Shown here in pieces: positions 6,686-13,162 of a stretch of 13,162 nucleotides of DNA. A program made the position numbers and the translations under genes. Origin of the DNA: Pedosphaera sp. (GTDB taxonomy: Bacteria; Verrucomicrobiota; Verrucomicrobiae; Limisphaerales; Pedosphaeraceae). The stretch covers positions 1-13,162 of the forward strand of contig JAQGPB010000376.1 in NCBI GenBank assembly GCA_028293265.1, given 5' to 3'. The stretch's first letter is position 1; each line of letters opens with the position of its first letter. Below the pieces are notes generated by a model. The model did no database searches. It saw only the letters and a program-made list of their open reading frames with translations, and was not told the DNA's origin.

Positions 6686-8752
6686 ATGCCTGCCCAAAGT
6701 GAAAATGGGAGATGGATCGAGGGTTGGCGCGGGGTTGGCCTCGTGGCGATCACCTACATCTATTTTCTCATCTTCGCTCAATTTGGTTTTCTCAAGCGCC
6801 TGGCCGATTTGGGCATCACCGGCCTTCAACTCAAATTCATCATGGGAGCGATGGCCACCGGCGGCATTGCCACCAGCCTGCTGGCTTTGCGATGGGAAGC
6901 CTGCTGGTTGCCCGGGCGGCGATTACAAGCCGGATTATTCGGTTGTGCCTTCGGCGCCATCCTGACTTTGTTGCCCGTGAGTCTGGTGGGGGGCATGGCC
7001 GTATCGTTTTTGATTGGCGCCGCGTTGGGCCTGCTGACCGTCACGCTGGTCACGCACCTGAAGTTATGGATTGGCACTGTTTGCCCCCTCCTCAAAATCG
7101 GGTTGGGGGTGGGGCTGGCGTATTTCGTTTGCAACTGTCCACAACTGTTTGAAGCTTCAGCGAGAGCGATGGCGGTGGTTTCGGCAGGACTGTGTTGCGT
7201 GGGCATTGGGCTGGCCGCTCGAAAGCTAAAAACACCATCGGAGGCCGGCTTCCAACCCGCCGGTTGGAACATTCCGCCGTTCTGGCTGGTCTTGGGCTGT
7301 TTCACCGCTCTGGTGTGGTTGGATTCGGCGGCATTTTTCGTCATTCAACATACGCCCGGGCTAAAATCGGAAACCTGGGAAGGCGCACGGCGGCTCTGGC
7401 AAAATGGCGGGGTGCATTTCCTTGCCGCGCTGGGCAGCGGCGTAATGCTGAATCGTCGCGGACTTTCAGCCACGTTGCTCCTGGCTTTCGTCAGTTTGGC
7501 CTGCGCTTGTTTGTTGTTGATTGAACCGGGGCGGGCCATGCTGGCAGGGCTTTGCTATCCGTTGGGCGTGTCACTCTATTCCGTCGCTCTGGTTGCCTAT
7601 CCAGCTTATCTCGCACCCACCGCTTCAGCGTTGGGAAGATCGCGTTCGGCCGGCCGCCTTTATGCTGTCGCCGGCTGGCTCGGTTCGGCGCTGGGTATCG
7701 GCATGGCGGAAAATCTCCGGCGGATTCCGCCAACCTTTGTCGGGCTGGCGGCGTTGCTGTTTTTTGCGCCTCACCTTTGGGATTATTTCCGTGAACGCAA
7801 ACGAGAGCTGTTGGCGACGGCCGCTTTGCTGCTGGCTGCTTGGGGAATGCAAAATCTTTTAGGCTCATCAGATGCGCCAGCATCGGCACCACAGCGGATA
7901 TCGCAGGCAAATCTGGGCCGTCAGGTATATATTTCGGAAGGCTGCATCCATTGTCACTCGCAATATGTGCGTCCGCATTCCAGCGATGAAATCATGTGGG
8001 GGCCGGTTGCGGATGTGGTCACGCGGCGTACGGAAGAGCCGCCACTAATCGGCAACCGGCGGCAGGGACCGGACTTGACAGAGGTCGGCAACCGGCGATC
8101 GAGCCTGTGGTTGAAGGCCCATTTTATGAATCCGGCGATGTTGAGTCCCCATTCTCCGATGCCGGTTTATGCACATCTTTTTGCCGATGAACGCGGCGAG
8201 GCCTTGCTCGCTTACGTGCAAAGCCTCGGTGAAACTGACGTTCCGGCGCATTTAGAAATCTCCCAAAAGCTTTGGCGGCTATCGGACGCAAGCATTGCGG
8301 CGGCGCGAGGACTCGATGGCGTGGCGTTGCTGCAGAAATATTGCGCAACCTGTCATGCCGCTGACGGTTTAACACGCCAAACCTGGAAGAGCAGCTTCAG
8401 GCGCTTGCCGCCGGATTTTGCCACCGGGCCATTCGTTTATGCGCCGCCGGGGTCGCCGTCAAACTGGCGATTGAAGCGCATCGCCGAAATCATCAAGTTC
8501 GGGTTGCCAGGGACCGACATGCCCGGACATGAATATCTGGCGGATGAAGAAGTCGCGGCGATGGCGATGCGAATCGTCAAACTCGCGGAGTCCAAAGCGC
8601 CTGATAGTGTGATGAACCATCGCGGCGCCGGTGGCATCCCGCATGGCACCCTGTCCACTTCCGTCAAATCGTTTGACACGAAAGGGTTGGGGGCGGAATG
8701 TGAAACCACTGTCTGCAAAGCTAAGCATGAAAATTTTGTTGGTGGAAGATGA
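6686..8752 (+). CDS. MFS-like membrane domain fused to CcoO-type and CcoP-type cytochrome c domains
   Basis: This is a 688-residue fusion. Residues 15-392 hold about 12-13 hydrophobic helices with a major-facilitator character (TM2 region GAMATGGIATSLLALRW; GLAYFVCNCPQLFEA near 143-157). Next comes a CcoO-type cytochrome c domain (about 405-515): EGCIHCHSQYVRP gives haem ligands C420, C423 and H424, then DEIMWGPV, RRQGPDL and SPMPVY with the likely axial M492. A second, CcoP-type domain (about 540-635) has YCATCHAADG (C553, C556, H557) and GTDMPGHEYL with the likely axial M612. Both cytochrome domains would lie in the periplasm. In classical cbb3 oxidases these domains are on two proteins, each held by one or two helices. 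Here one transporter-like domain carries both, next to a CcoN-like partner. A poorly conserved tail (636-688) extends 26 bp into the regulator gene. The MFS assignment is by eye and less certain than the cytochrome calls. Confidence 0.8.
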   Translation: MPAQSENGRWIEGWRGVGLVAITYIYFLIFAQFGFLKRLADLGITGLQLKFIMGAMATGGIATSLLALRWEACWLPGRRLQAGLFGCAFGAILTLLPVSLVGGMAVSFLIGAALGLLTVTLVTHLKLWIGTVCPLLKIGLGVGLAYFVCNCPQLFEASARAMAVVSAGLCCVGIGLAARKLKTPSEAGFQPAGWNIPPFWLVLGCFTALVWLDSAAFFVIQHTPGLKSETWEGARRLWQNGGVHFLAALGSGVMLNRRGLSATLLLAFVSLACACLLLIEPGRAMLAGLCYPLGVSLYSVALVAYPAYLAPTASALGRSRSAGRLYAVAGWLGSALGIGMAENLRRIPPTFVGLAALLFFAPHLWDYFRERKRELLATAALLLAAWGMQNLLGSSDAPASAPQRISQANLGRQVYISEGCIHCHSQYVRPHSSDEIMWGPVADVVTRRTEEPPLIGNRRQGPDLTEVGNRRSSLWLKAHFMNPAMLSPHSPMPVYAHLFADERGEALLAYVQSLGETDVPAHLEISQKLWRLSDASIAAARGLDGVALLQKYCATCHAADGLTRQTWKSSFRRLPPDFATGPFVYAPPGSPSNWRLKRIAEIIKFGLPGTDMPGHEYLADEEVAAMAMRIVKLAESKAPDSVMNHRGAGGIPHGTLSTSVKSFDTKGLGAECETTVCKAKHENFVGGR

Positions 8753-9395
8753 TCGGAAGATTGGCCAGTTCGCCAAGAAGGGACTGGAGGAAGTTTCGTA
8801 TTCCGCCGTTTGGGTTCGTAGTTGCATAGAAGCGCGGGCAGCTGCGACGAAAAACCAGTTTGACGTCATTGTCCTCGACATCGGCCTGCCCGACGGCAAC
8901 GGCCTTCAGCTGCTGACGGAATGGCGCCAAAAAGGTATCGCCGCCCATGTGCTTGTCTTGAGCGCACGGCACGCGGTGGAAGACAAGATCACAGCGCTGA
9001 ATCTCGGGGCGGATGACTATTTGACCAAACCTTTCAGTTTTGGAGAATTGCTGGCGCGCATCCGTTCCCTGGTCCGTCGCCATGCGGGGCAGAAAAATAC
9101 GGTTCTGAAGCACCGCCATATCCGGCTGGACCTGTTGGCCCGCGAAGTCACGGTTGACCGGGCGCCCGTCCAGCTCACGCAGCGCGAATTCGCACTGCTG
9201 GAATTTTTCCTGCAAAATCCCGCGCGTGTACTGACCCGCACCCAGATTGCCGAAAAGATCTGGGACTGCCACTTCGACATGGAGACCAATCTTGTGGATG
9301 TCTATGTCGGCAAACTGCGCGCCAAACTCCGCAGCCCCGGCGAATCCGAACCGTTGTTCCACAGCGTGCGCGGCGTCGGCTACAAACTCGGATGA
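8727..9395 (+). CDS. OmpR/PhoB-family response regulator, CusR/CopR-like
   Basis: This 222-residue two-component regulator has a receiver domain (1-115) followed by a winged-helix DNA-binding domain (about 125-222). The receiver is complete: acidic pair E7, D8, D9; phosphoacceptor D51 in VIVLDIGLPDGNG; S79 in VLSAR; K101 in LTKPFSFGELLARI. The output domain ends in the typical VDVYVGKLRAKL and SVRGVGYKLG. General resemblance is to the heavy-metal/copper branch (CusR, CopR), but the ligand cannot be inferred from the regulator. ATG 8727 (MKILLVEDD) is the natural start; the frame is open further upstream only because it overlaps the fusion gene. It overlaps that gene by 26 bp and the kinase gene by 4 bp (ATGA), so it is co-transcribed with the oxidase-like genes and probably controls its own operon. 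Confidence 0.92.
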   Translation: MKILLVEDDRKIGQFAKKGLEEVSYSAVWVRSCIEARAAATKNQFDVIVLDIGLPDGNGLQLLTEWRQKGIAAHVLVLSARHAVEDKITALNLGADDYLTKPFSFGELLARIRSLVRRHAGQKNTVLKHRHIRLDLLAREVTVDRAPVQLTQREFALLEFFLQNPARVLTRTQIAEKIWDCHFDMETNLVDVYVGKLRAKLRSPGESEPLFHSVRGVGYKLG

Positions 9396-10771
9396 TTCCG
9401 CTGCGCATCGCCCATGTCGTGTTCTATGCGGCCGTGGTTACGCTGACGGTCACGCTGGCGGTGGGATTTGGGTTTTGGTTCATCCGCCGGCAGATGCTCA
9501 CCGGCAACGATTTTTTGCTCGACGCCGAGAGCAAGGAAATCCTCGCCCGCATTGAACAAATCACGCCGCCGATTGATGCCCGCAATCTGGAGGCAGCCTT
9601 GCGGGAGCACACCGAGAATGACCGGGCATTGTTTTACTTTCAAGTGCATGAACCCAAAGGCCGGGTGCTCTACCATTCGCCCAACCTGGGCGGGGAGGCC
9701 TTGACGAGCCTGACGGGCCGCCTCGGCAAACGCACGGTGAATCTTCAGCCCTTCGGCCTTTTGCGCGTAGCGGAGTACCACACCCCGACGGTGCAGGTGC
9801 AGATCGCCATGTCGTTGCGGAATTTTCAAAGCATCAACGACAGTTTTGTGCGCGTTTTTTTGGTGGGCGTTCCGCTCATCGCGGTGTTGAGCATCGGATT
9901 TGGCATGGCCTTGCGCCATTCCACCCTGCGCCCCGTCCGGCTGATGCAGTCCACCGCCCGGCGCATCAGCGCCAACAACCTCGGCGAACGCATTGTCGTG
10001 CCAACGGGTGGAGGCGAGATGGCCGCCCTGGCCAGGTTGTTGAACGACATGATTGAGCGGCTCGAAAAATCTTTCAACCACGTGAAGCGGTTCACCGCTG
10101 ATGTTTCCCATGAACTGATGACGCCTCTGTCCATCATCCGCCTCCACACCGAACGGCTGCTGAACGATCCGGAATTGCCCGCGAAATACCAACATTCGGT
10201 TGAAGAGCAATTGCAGGAGACGCTTCATCTCGCCGAAACGGTCGAACAACTGCTGATGCTGGCCAAGGCGGACTCCAACGTCTTGCCGCTCAGATTGCAA
10301 CCTGTATCAACCTGCGACTTCATGGGGCAATTTGCCGAGGACGCCCTGCTTTTGGCGGAGAGCCGCGGACTGAAGGTGGTTGTGGCACAAAATGACTGTG
10401 GCTTTGCCAGCTTTGACCAGGGCTGGATACGCCAGGTAATGTTCAACCTGCTTTCCAATGCTCTTCGTTTCAGTCCGCCAAACGGAACCATCACCTTCCA
10501 TTCAAAATGCGCCGATGGAACCTGGGCCGTGGAAGTATGGGATGAAGGCAACGGCGTGCCGCCAATACGGATTAATGAAATCTTTGAGCGGTTCATCCAG
10601 ATCACTCCGCTTTCGGAACCCGGGTCCGGTGCCGGCCTTGGGCTGGCCATCTGCAAGAGCATCGTGCAACTGCATAAGGGCCGGATCTCCGCGCAAAATC
10701 GCACGGATCGCACCGGCTTGGCAGTTGCCTTTTCTCTGCCATTGAACAATGCCGGCGTTCAAGCGGACTAA
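9392..10771 (+). CDS. Membrane sensor histidine kinase, CusS-like
   Basis: This 459-residue inner-membrane kinase partners the preceding regulator. TM1 is about 8-30 and TM2 about 153-175, enclosing a periplasmic sensor domain of about 120 residues. A HAMP segment (about 176-228) follows, then the phosphoacceptor H240 in FTADVSHELMTPLSIIRL. The catalytic ATP-binding domain shows the N box FNLLSNALRFS (N352, N356), G1 box VWDEGNGVP, F box FERFIQ and G2 box GSGAGLGLAICK. All boxes expected for an active kinase are present. The periplasmic domain has no obvious cysteine or methionine cluster, so a copper ligand is not evident. The start overlaps the regulator stop as ATGA. The gene ends with TAA at 10769-10771, which overlaps the ribosome binding site of the small ORF that follows. 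Confidence 0.92.
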   Translation: MIPLRIAHVVFYAAVVTLTVTLAVGFGFWFIRRQMLTGNDFLLDAESKEILARIEQITPPIDARNLEAALREHTENDRALFYFQVHEPKGRVLYHSPNLGGEALTSLTGRLGKRTVNLQPFGLLRVAEYHTPTVQVQIAMSLRNFQSINDSFVRVFLVGVPLIAVLSIGFGMALRHSTLRPVRLMQSTARRISANNLGERIVVPTGGGEMAALARLLNDMIERLEKSFNHVKRFTADVSHELMTPLSIIRLHTERLLNDPELPAKYQHSVEEQLQETLHLAETVEQLLMLAKADSNVLPLRLQPVSTCDFMGQFAEDALLLAESRGLKVVVAQNDCGFASFDQGWIRQVMFNLLSNALRFSPPNGTITFHSKCADGTWAVEVWDEGNGVPPIRINEIFERFIQITPLSEPGSGAGLGLAICKSIVQLHKGRISAQNRTDRTGLAVAFSLPLNNAGVQAD

Positions 10772-10779
10772 GGATTGAG

Positions 10780-10908
10780 ATGGTATCTGGATGTAAAATT
10801 GATCGGAAAGACCCGCGCTTGGGAATGCTCGCCATCATCACCCCCGCTCCGGATCACCTCGGCAACCCGAAAAATCTCGCGCCACACTGGCGGGAGGAAA
10901 GTTGCTGA
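10780..10908 (+). CDS. Probable 42-residue small protein gene, coupled to the prenyltransferase gene
   Basis: This short frame runs from ATG 10780 to TGA 10906-10908. It is preceded by AAGGA at 10770-10774, one of the better-placed ribosome binding sites in the window (5-bp spacing). Its TGA overlaps the ATG of the next gene (TGATG), a common arrangement for translational coupling. The product is soluble-looking: DPRLGMLAIITPAPDHLG in the middle and NPKNLAPHWREESC at the end, with two cysteines (5, 42) and two histidines (26, 36). I do not recognise a family. It fills exactly the space between kinase and prenyltransferase, so it could be a genuine small protein, a leader peptide controlling the next gene, or the degraded end of a lost gene. 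Confidence 0.45.
   Translation: MVSGCKIDRKDPRLGMLAIITPAPDHLGNPKNLAPHWREESC
10892..10897 (+). promoter_or_regulatory. Shine-Dalgarno site of the prenyltransferase gene
   Basis: GGGAGG lies 10 bp before ATG 10908, inside the end of the small ORF. It is 4 bp before a TTG at 10902 that extends the frame by two codons. The ATG is preferred because it also forms the TGATG overlap. Confidence 0.55.
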
Positions 10909-11867
10909 TGACAAATGACGCAGCCTTCCTGCCTCCAACCTCGCCTTTTGGCGTTATCGGCAAATGGGCGAGCTTCGTAAAGCTGTCTCACACCGTCTTT
11001 GCCCTGCCTTTCGCGCTGGCTTCGATGGTCGTGGCGGCGCGGGACCAACGTGGCTGGCCCGGTTGGCAGAAGTTTGGGCTCATCCTGGCCGCCATGATTT
11101 GCGGCCGCACTTGCGCCATGGCCTTCAACCGCATCGTGGACCGCGAGTTCGACCAGGCCAATCCTCGCACTGCGGGCCGCCATCTGCCCACCGGCCAAAT
11201 CTCCTTGGCCAGTGCCAGCGTGCTTTGCGCTTCCAGCGGGGCGGGATTAATCGCCGCCTGTTATTTTCTGAATCCAATCTGTTTTTATTTCTCGTTCGTG
11301 GCTCTGGTGGTGGTCTGTTTTTATTCCCTGACCAAACGTTTTACTGACTTTACCCATGTCTTTCTTGGGGTGGCGCTGGCGCTGGCTCCCATCGGCGCCT
11401 GGCTGGCGGTGAAAGGCGGCTTTTCGTTCTCACGGATGCAGGACAGCGCCCTGTTGCCGATCCTGCTGGCGATGGCGGTCGTCCTCTGGCTCATCGGTTT
11501 TGACATCATCTATGCCCTTCAGGATTATGATTTTGACCGCACTCACGGCCTGCATTCGCTGGTCGTACGCTGGGGACCGAATCGGGCCCTGACCGCAGCC
11601 TTTTTTGCGCACATGCTGATGTGGGGATTGTTGGTTGCCTTCGGATTGCTTTGCCGGTTTCACGTGGCATTCTTGGTGGGATTGTTGGTGATCCTGTTCA
11701 GCCTGGTGCTGGAGCACCGACTGGCGCGCCGTCGCAGTCTGAAATGGATCAACACGGCCTTTTTCCGGCTGAATGCCCTGATCAGCGTCGTGTTTCTCAT
11801 CGTGACCGTGGCGGAAGTGGTGTTTCCCTTTCATTTCGGTCGGTTAAATTTCTGGGTCCATCGCTGA
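10908..11867 (+). CDS. mqnP: UbiA-family prenyltransferase, MqnP-like (aminofutalosine menaquinone pathway)
   Basis: This is a 319-residue integral membrane prenyltransferase with about eight to nine helices. The first Mg/diphosphate-binding motif is NRIVDREFD (74-82), followed by the tell-tale NPRTAGRHLPTG. The second is DIIYALQDYDFD (199-210), followed by THGLHSLVVRWG. This wording is that of the 'other UbiA' group of 4-hydroxybenzoate-type prenyltransferases, now assigned as MqnP in organisms that make menaquinone through futalosine. There it attaches the polyprenyl tail to the aromatic precursor. The symbol is assigned by motif and not by a search, and a UbiA role is the alternative. It uses a polyprenyl diphosphate as donor, and a synthase for such a donor is the second gene of the same run. 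Its start overlaps the small ORF. The gene ends 88 bp before the convergent hydrolase gene. Confidence 0.82.
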   Translation: MTNDAAFLPPTSPFGVIGKWASFVKLSHTVFALPFALASMVVAARDQRGWPGWQKFGLILAAMICGRTCAMAFNRIVDREFDQANPRTAGRHLPTGQISLASASVLCASSGAGLIAACYFLNPICFYFSFVALVVVCFYSLTKRFTDFTHVFLGVALALAPIGAWLAVKGGFSFSRMQDSALLPILLAMAVVLWLIGFDIIYALQDYDFDRTHGLHSLVVRWGPNRALTAAFFAHMLMWGLLVAFGLLCRFHVAFLVGLLVILFSLVLEHRLARRRSLKWINTAFFRLNALISVVFLIVTVAEVVFPFHFGRLNFWVHR

Positions 11868-11955
11868 GGTGAATGTCCTCCCCCAAACTTTCCGGTTTGT
11901 CTCTCCGTCAATGACCCAGCTTTGCACATCCCAACGCCTGCAACGGCCCGGGCTC
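11868..11955. other. Convergent intergenic spacer
   Basis: This spacer separates the ends of the prenyltransferase (plus) and hydrolase (minus) genes. It holds a weak stem CAAAC/GTTTG (about 11895) and a GCCCGGGC palindrome near 11946, neither with a T-run. No convincing intrinsic terminator is visible although both genes end here. Confidence 0.4.
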
Positions 11956-13011
11956 TTAATACCGCACCCGATAAAACACCCTCCCGCCGGGACCATTCGT
12001 CAAGACCACGTTTGCGTTCGTGCCCGTGGCGGTGAACGTCTGGTAATCGGACCACGCGAAGAGGTTTGTGCTTGTCTGAATGGTGTAAGTCAGATTGGGA
12101 CTGAGATTGCGGACCCCGAGAGTCAAATTGGTGCCACTGCGCGCAGAACTCAATTGAACGCCCACGCTTTGAAATGCCGTCGCCGCGATCAAGGCATGCC
12201 CTTTGGTGGTCGGATGGATTGAATCCCAGAAAACGTAATTCTGCCCCGGGCCGGTGAAGCTTTTATCAGCGAAGGCCGGGTCATCAAGGGCTCCGATTGT
12301 GGTGACAGTGAAGCCATAAGCCGCCGGCGTGCTTAAAAAAGCGTTGTAACGCGAATACATATCCACCGGATAAATGCGCAATCCCAGATTGCGTTGCATG
12401 ACCGCAGTGAGCGCTGAAGCCAGCGTGGTGTTGAATGCAACCACTTTCGAGCCCACGTAAGTTTGGTAGGCGCTTGGAAAAGCCGACGCCGCTGGAATTC
12501 GTCCCAGGTTGGGCAGGTTGCAAACCAATATTTCCCGCGCTCCCTTTGCGTACAATGCGCCGACTGCATTTGTCAGATTCATTACTGCGGTCGTGATGAT
12601 GCTGTTCCAGCTGGCGTCATTGATCCCCGCGCTCATCGCGTAGTTCAGAAAGTCATTCCCGCCGGACCAGATGGTGAACAACGCCGTTTGCAGATTCGTG
12701 GATGCACTGACACCGGCGATCTCGGATGCCAGATCGGACGTGACGCTTCCTGACACCGCAAAATTATTCGCCGGGTCGTAAGCCAGCCCGAGTTGCGCGG
12801 ACAAATATTCCACCCAGAGCGAGCCGTTCGAGAAACGGCCATCGTAATAGGACGGCGACGGGGCGGGACTGCGTCCGGTATCCGAAAGGCTGTCCCCAAA
12901 CGCATACAGGGCCGAGAACGAATACCCGCTCGTCGCAGTCAAAAGCAGCGCGAGAAAGATTGTCTGGAAAAGGAGCCGTCCCGGTGCTGGTTTCACTTGG
13001 TCAAAGCGCAT
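11956..13011 (-). CDS. Secreted SGNH/GDSL-family lipase or esterase with C-terminal beta domain
   Basis: This 351-residue exported hydrolase begins MRFDQVKPAP and then a signal sequence with hydrophobic core LLFQTIFLALLLTATSG. The SGNH blocks follow in order: block I YAFGDSLSDTG (nucleophile S41), block II Gly in NNFAVSG (G88), block III SGGND (N119) and block V WDSIHPT (D263, H266). The catalytic Ser-Asp-His triad and oxyanion residues are therefore present. Layout resembles plant-type and bacterial GDSL esterases. Residues of about 284-351 form a separate beta-rich domain with TYTIQTSTNLFAWS and the ending VFYRVRY, a tail often seen on secreted verrucomicrobial proteins. Its role in sorting or surface attachment is not established. 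The frame reaches a TTG at 13038, but ATG 13011 gives a proper signal peptide. The substrate is unknown. It is transcribed against the main operon. Confidence 0.88.
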   Translation of the reverse strand: MRFDQVKPAPGRLLFQTIFLALLLTATSGYSFSALYAFGDSLSDTGRSPAPSPSYYDGRFSNGSLWVEYLSAQLGLAYDPANNFAVSGSVTSDLASEIAGVSASTNLQTALFTIWSGGNDFLNYAMSAGINDASWNSIITTAVMNLTNAVGALYAKGAREILVCNLPNLGRIPAASAFPSAYQTYVGSKVVAFNTTLASALTAVMQRNLGLRIYPVDMYSRYNAFLSTPAAYGFTVTTIGALDDPAFADKSFTGPGQNYVFWDSIHPTTKGHALIAATAFQSVGVQLSSARSGTNLTLGVRNLSPNLTYTIQTSTNLFAWSDYQTFTATGTNANVVLTNGPGGRVFYRVRY

Positions 13012-13019
13012 GCCTGCAT

Positions 13020-13048
13020 TGTGTACTGCACCAATCAAAAAGCGTCAA
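13020..13048 (-). promoter_or_regulatory. Candidate promoter of the SGNH hydrolase gene
   Basis: On the minus strand TTGACG (13048-13043) and TACACA (13025-13020) are 17 bp apart, the optimal sigma-70 spacing. The -35 matches five of six consensus bases, the -10 only three of six. Transcription would begin at about 13012-13014, almost exactly at ATG 13011, implying a leaderless or near-leaderless message. No ribosome binding site is seen before that ATG, which is consistent with this. Confidence 0.3.
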
Positions 13049-13162
13049 TTGACATTCCCATCCAGATTGAGAGACCTGTTCGGCATCAGTTCAACTTCGG
13101 AAAAAACTTCCGCGCCGTCGCGCAGGTGGCGGAGCTTAATTCATCCAAAGCGCAGCCTTTCA
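13049..13162. other. Right-edge stretch, unidentified, coding-like on the minus strand
   Basis: The last 114 bases contain no recognisable gene. On the minus strand one frame is open from the edge to a TGA at 13088-13086 (ending TARKFFPKLN), and an overlapping frame reads GAEVFSEVELMPNRSLNL before stopping at about 13048. One plus frame is also open, so which, if any, is coding cannot be decided. It could be the 3' end of another minus-strand gene or part of a dispersed repeat. CGGAA/TTCCG (13098-13112) makes a small hairpin. Confidence 0.3.

Noticed and set aside
8631..8726. Upstream extension of the response regulator to ATG 8631
   Set aside because: The receiver domain begins with MKILLVEDD at 8727, and the extension only shadows the tail of the fusion gene.
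4869..8752. Ordinary ccoNOQP cbb3 oxidase operon
   Set aside because: CcoN-type and CcoO/CcoP-type domains are present, but the architecture and active-site residues differ, and no ccoQ or single-helix-anchored ccoO/ccoP is found.
9380..10300. 306-codon open frame on the minus strand
   Set aside because: It is antisense to the histidine kinase. Its composition is rich in Gln, His and Arg, typical of a shadow of a GC-rich gene.
1..13162. Mobile element, phage defence system or CRISPR array
   Set aside because: No transposase, integrase, terminal repeat, nuclease, toxin-antitoxin pair or regularly spaced repeat was seen on either strand.

Overview
The window looks like a verrucomicrobial chromosome (Limisphaerales/Pedosphaera-like). 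This rests on a moderately GC-rich composition, many starts without a clear Shine-Dalgarno sequence, and an SGNH hydrolase whose beta-rich C-terminal domain ends in the FYRV pattern common in secreted verrucomicrobial proteins. It also rests on the aminofutalosine-type prenyltransferase (MqnP-like). The taxonomic call is inference from protein character. No RNA gene, CRISPR array, insertion sequence or integrase was seen.

Left part (1-1448): the C-terminal part of a class I SAM-dependent methyltransferase runs off the left edge on the minus strand. It lacks its 5' half and reads as a remnant. A 130-bp divergent spacer separates it from a NAPE-PLD-like metallo-beta-lactamase-fold hydrolase on the plus strand.

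Centre (about 1560-11867): ten recognisable genes and one probable 42-residue small gene lie on the plus strand, with no gap larger than 15 bp and several ATGA or longer overlaps, so they probably form one transcription unit. The order is: YceI-type exported isoprenoid-binding protein; short-chain polyprenyl diphosphate synthase; MacB/FtsX-type ABC permease; LolD-type ATPase; a diverged CcoN-like haem-copper oxidase subunit I; a four-helix membrane protein; a 688-residue fusion of a 12-13-helix MFS-like membrane domain to a CcoO-type and a CcoP-type cytochrome c domain; an OmpR-type response regulator; its histidine kinase; the small ORF; and a UbiA/MqnP-type menaquinone prenyltransferase.

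The core of interest is the oxidase-like pair. The CcoN-like protein keeps the low-spin haem histidines, the high-spin haem histidine and a His-His pair, but seems to lack the third Cu-B histidine and the catalytic tyrosine. Its cytochrome c partners are delivered on one polypeptide by a transporter-like domain in place of the usual single-helix anchors. With isoprenoid synthesis, an isoprenoid-binding protein and a menaquinone prenyltransferase in the same run, and a CusRS-like two-component system inside it, the simplest hypothesis is a regulated, non-canonical quinone/cytochrome terminal oxidase or NO reductase module. Its substrate is not shown by the sequence.

Right part (11868-13162): a convergent secreted SGNH/GDSL hydrolase on the minus strand, then about 150 bp up to the edge holding a possible promoter and an unidentified short coding-like stretch.
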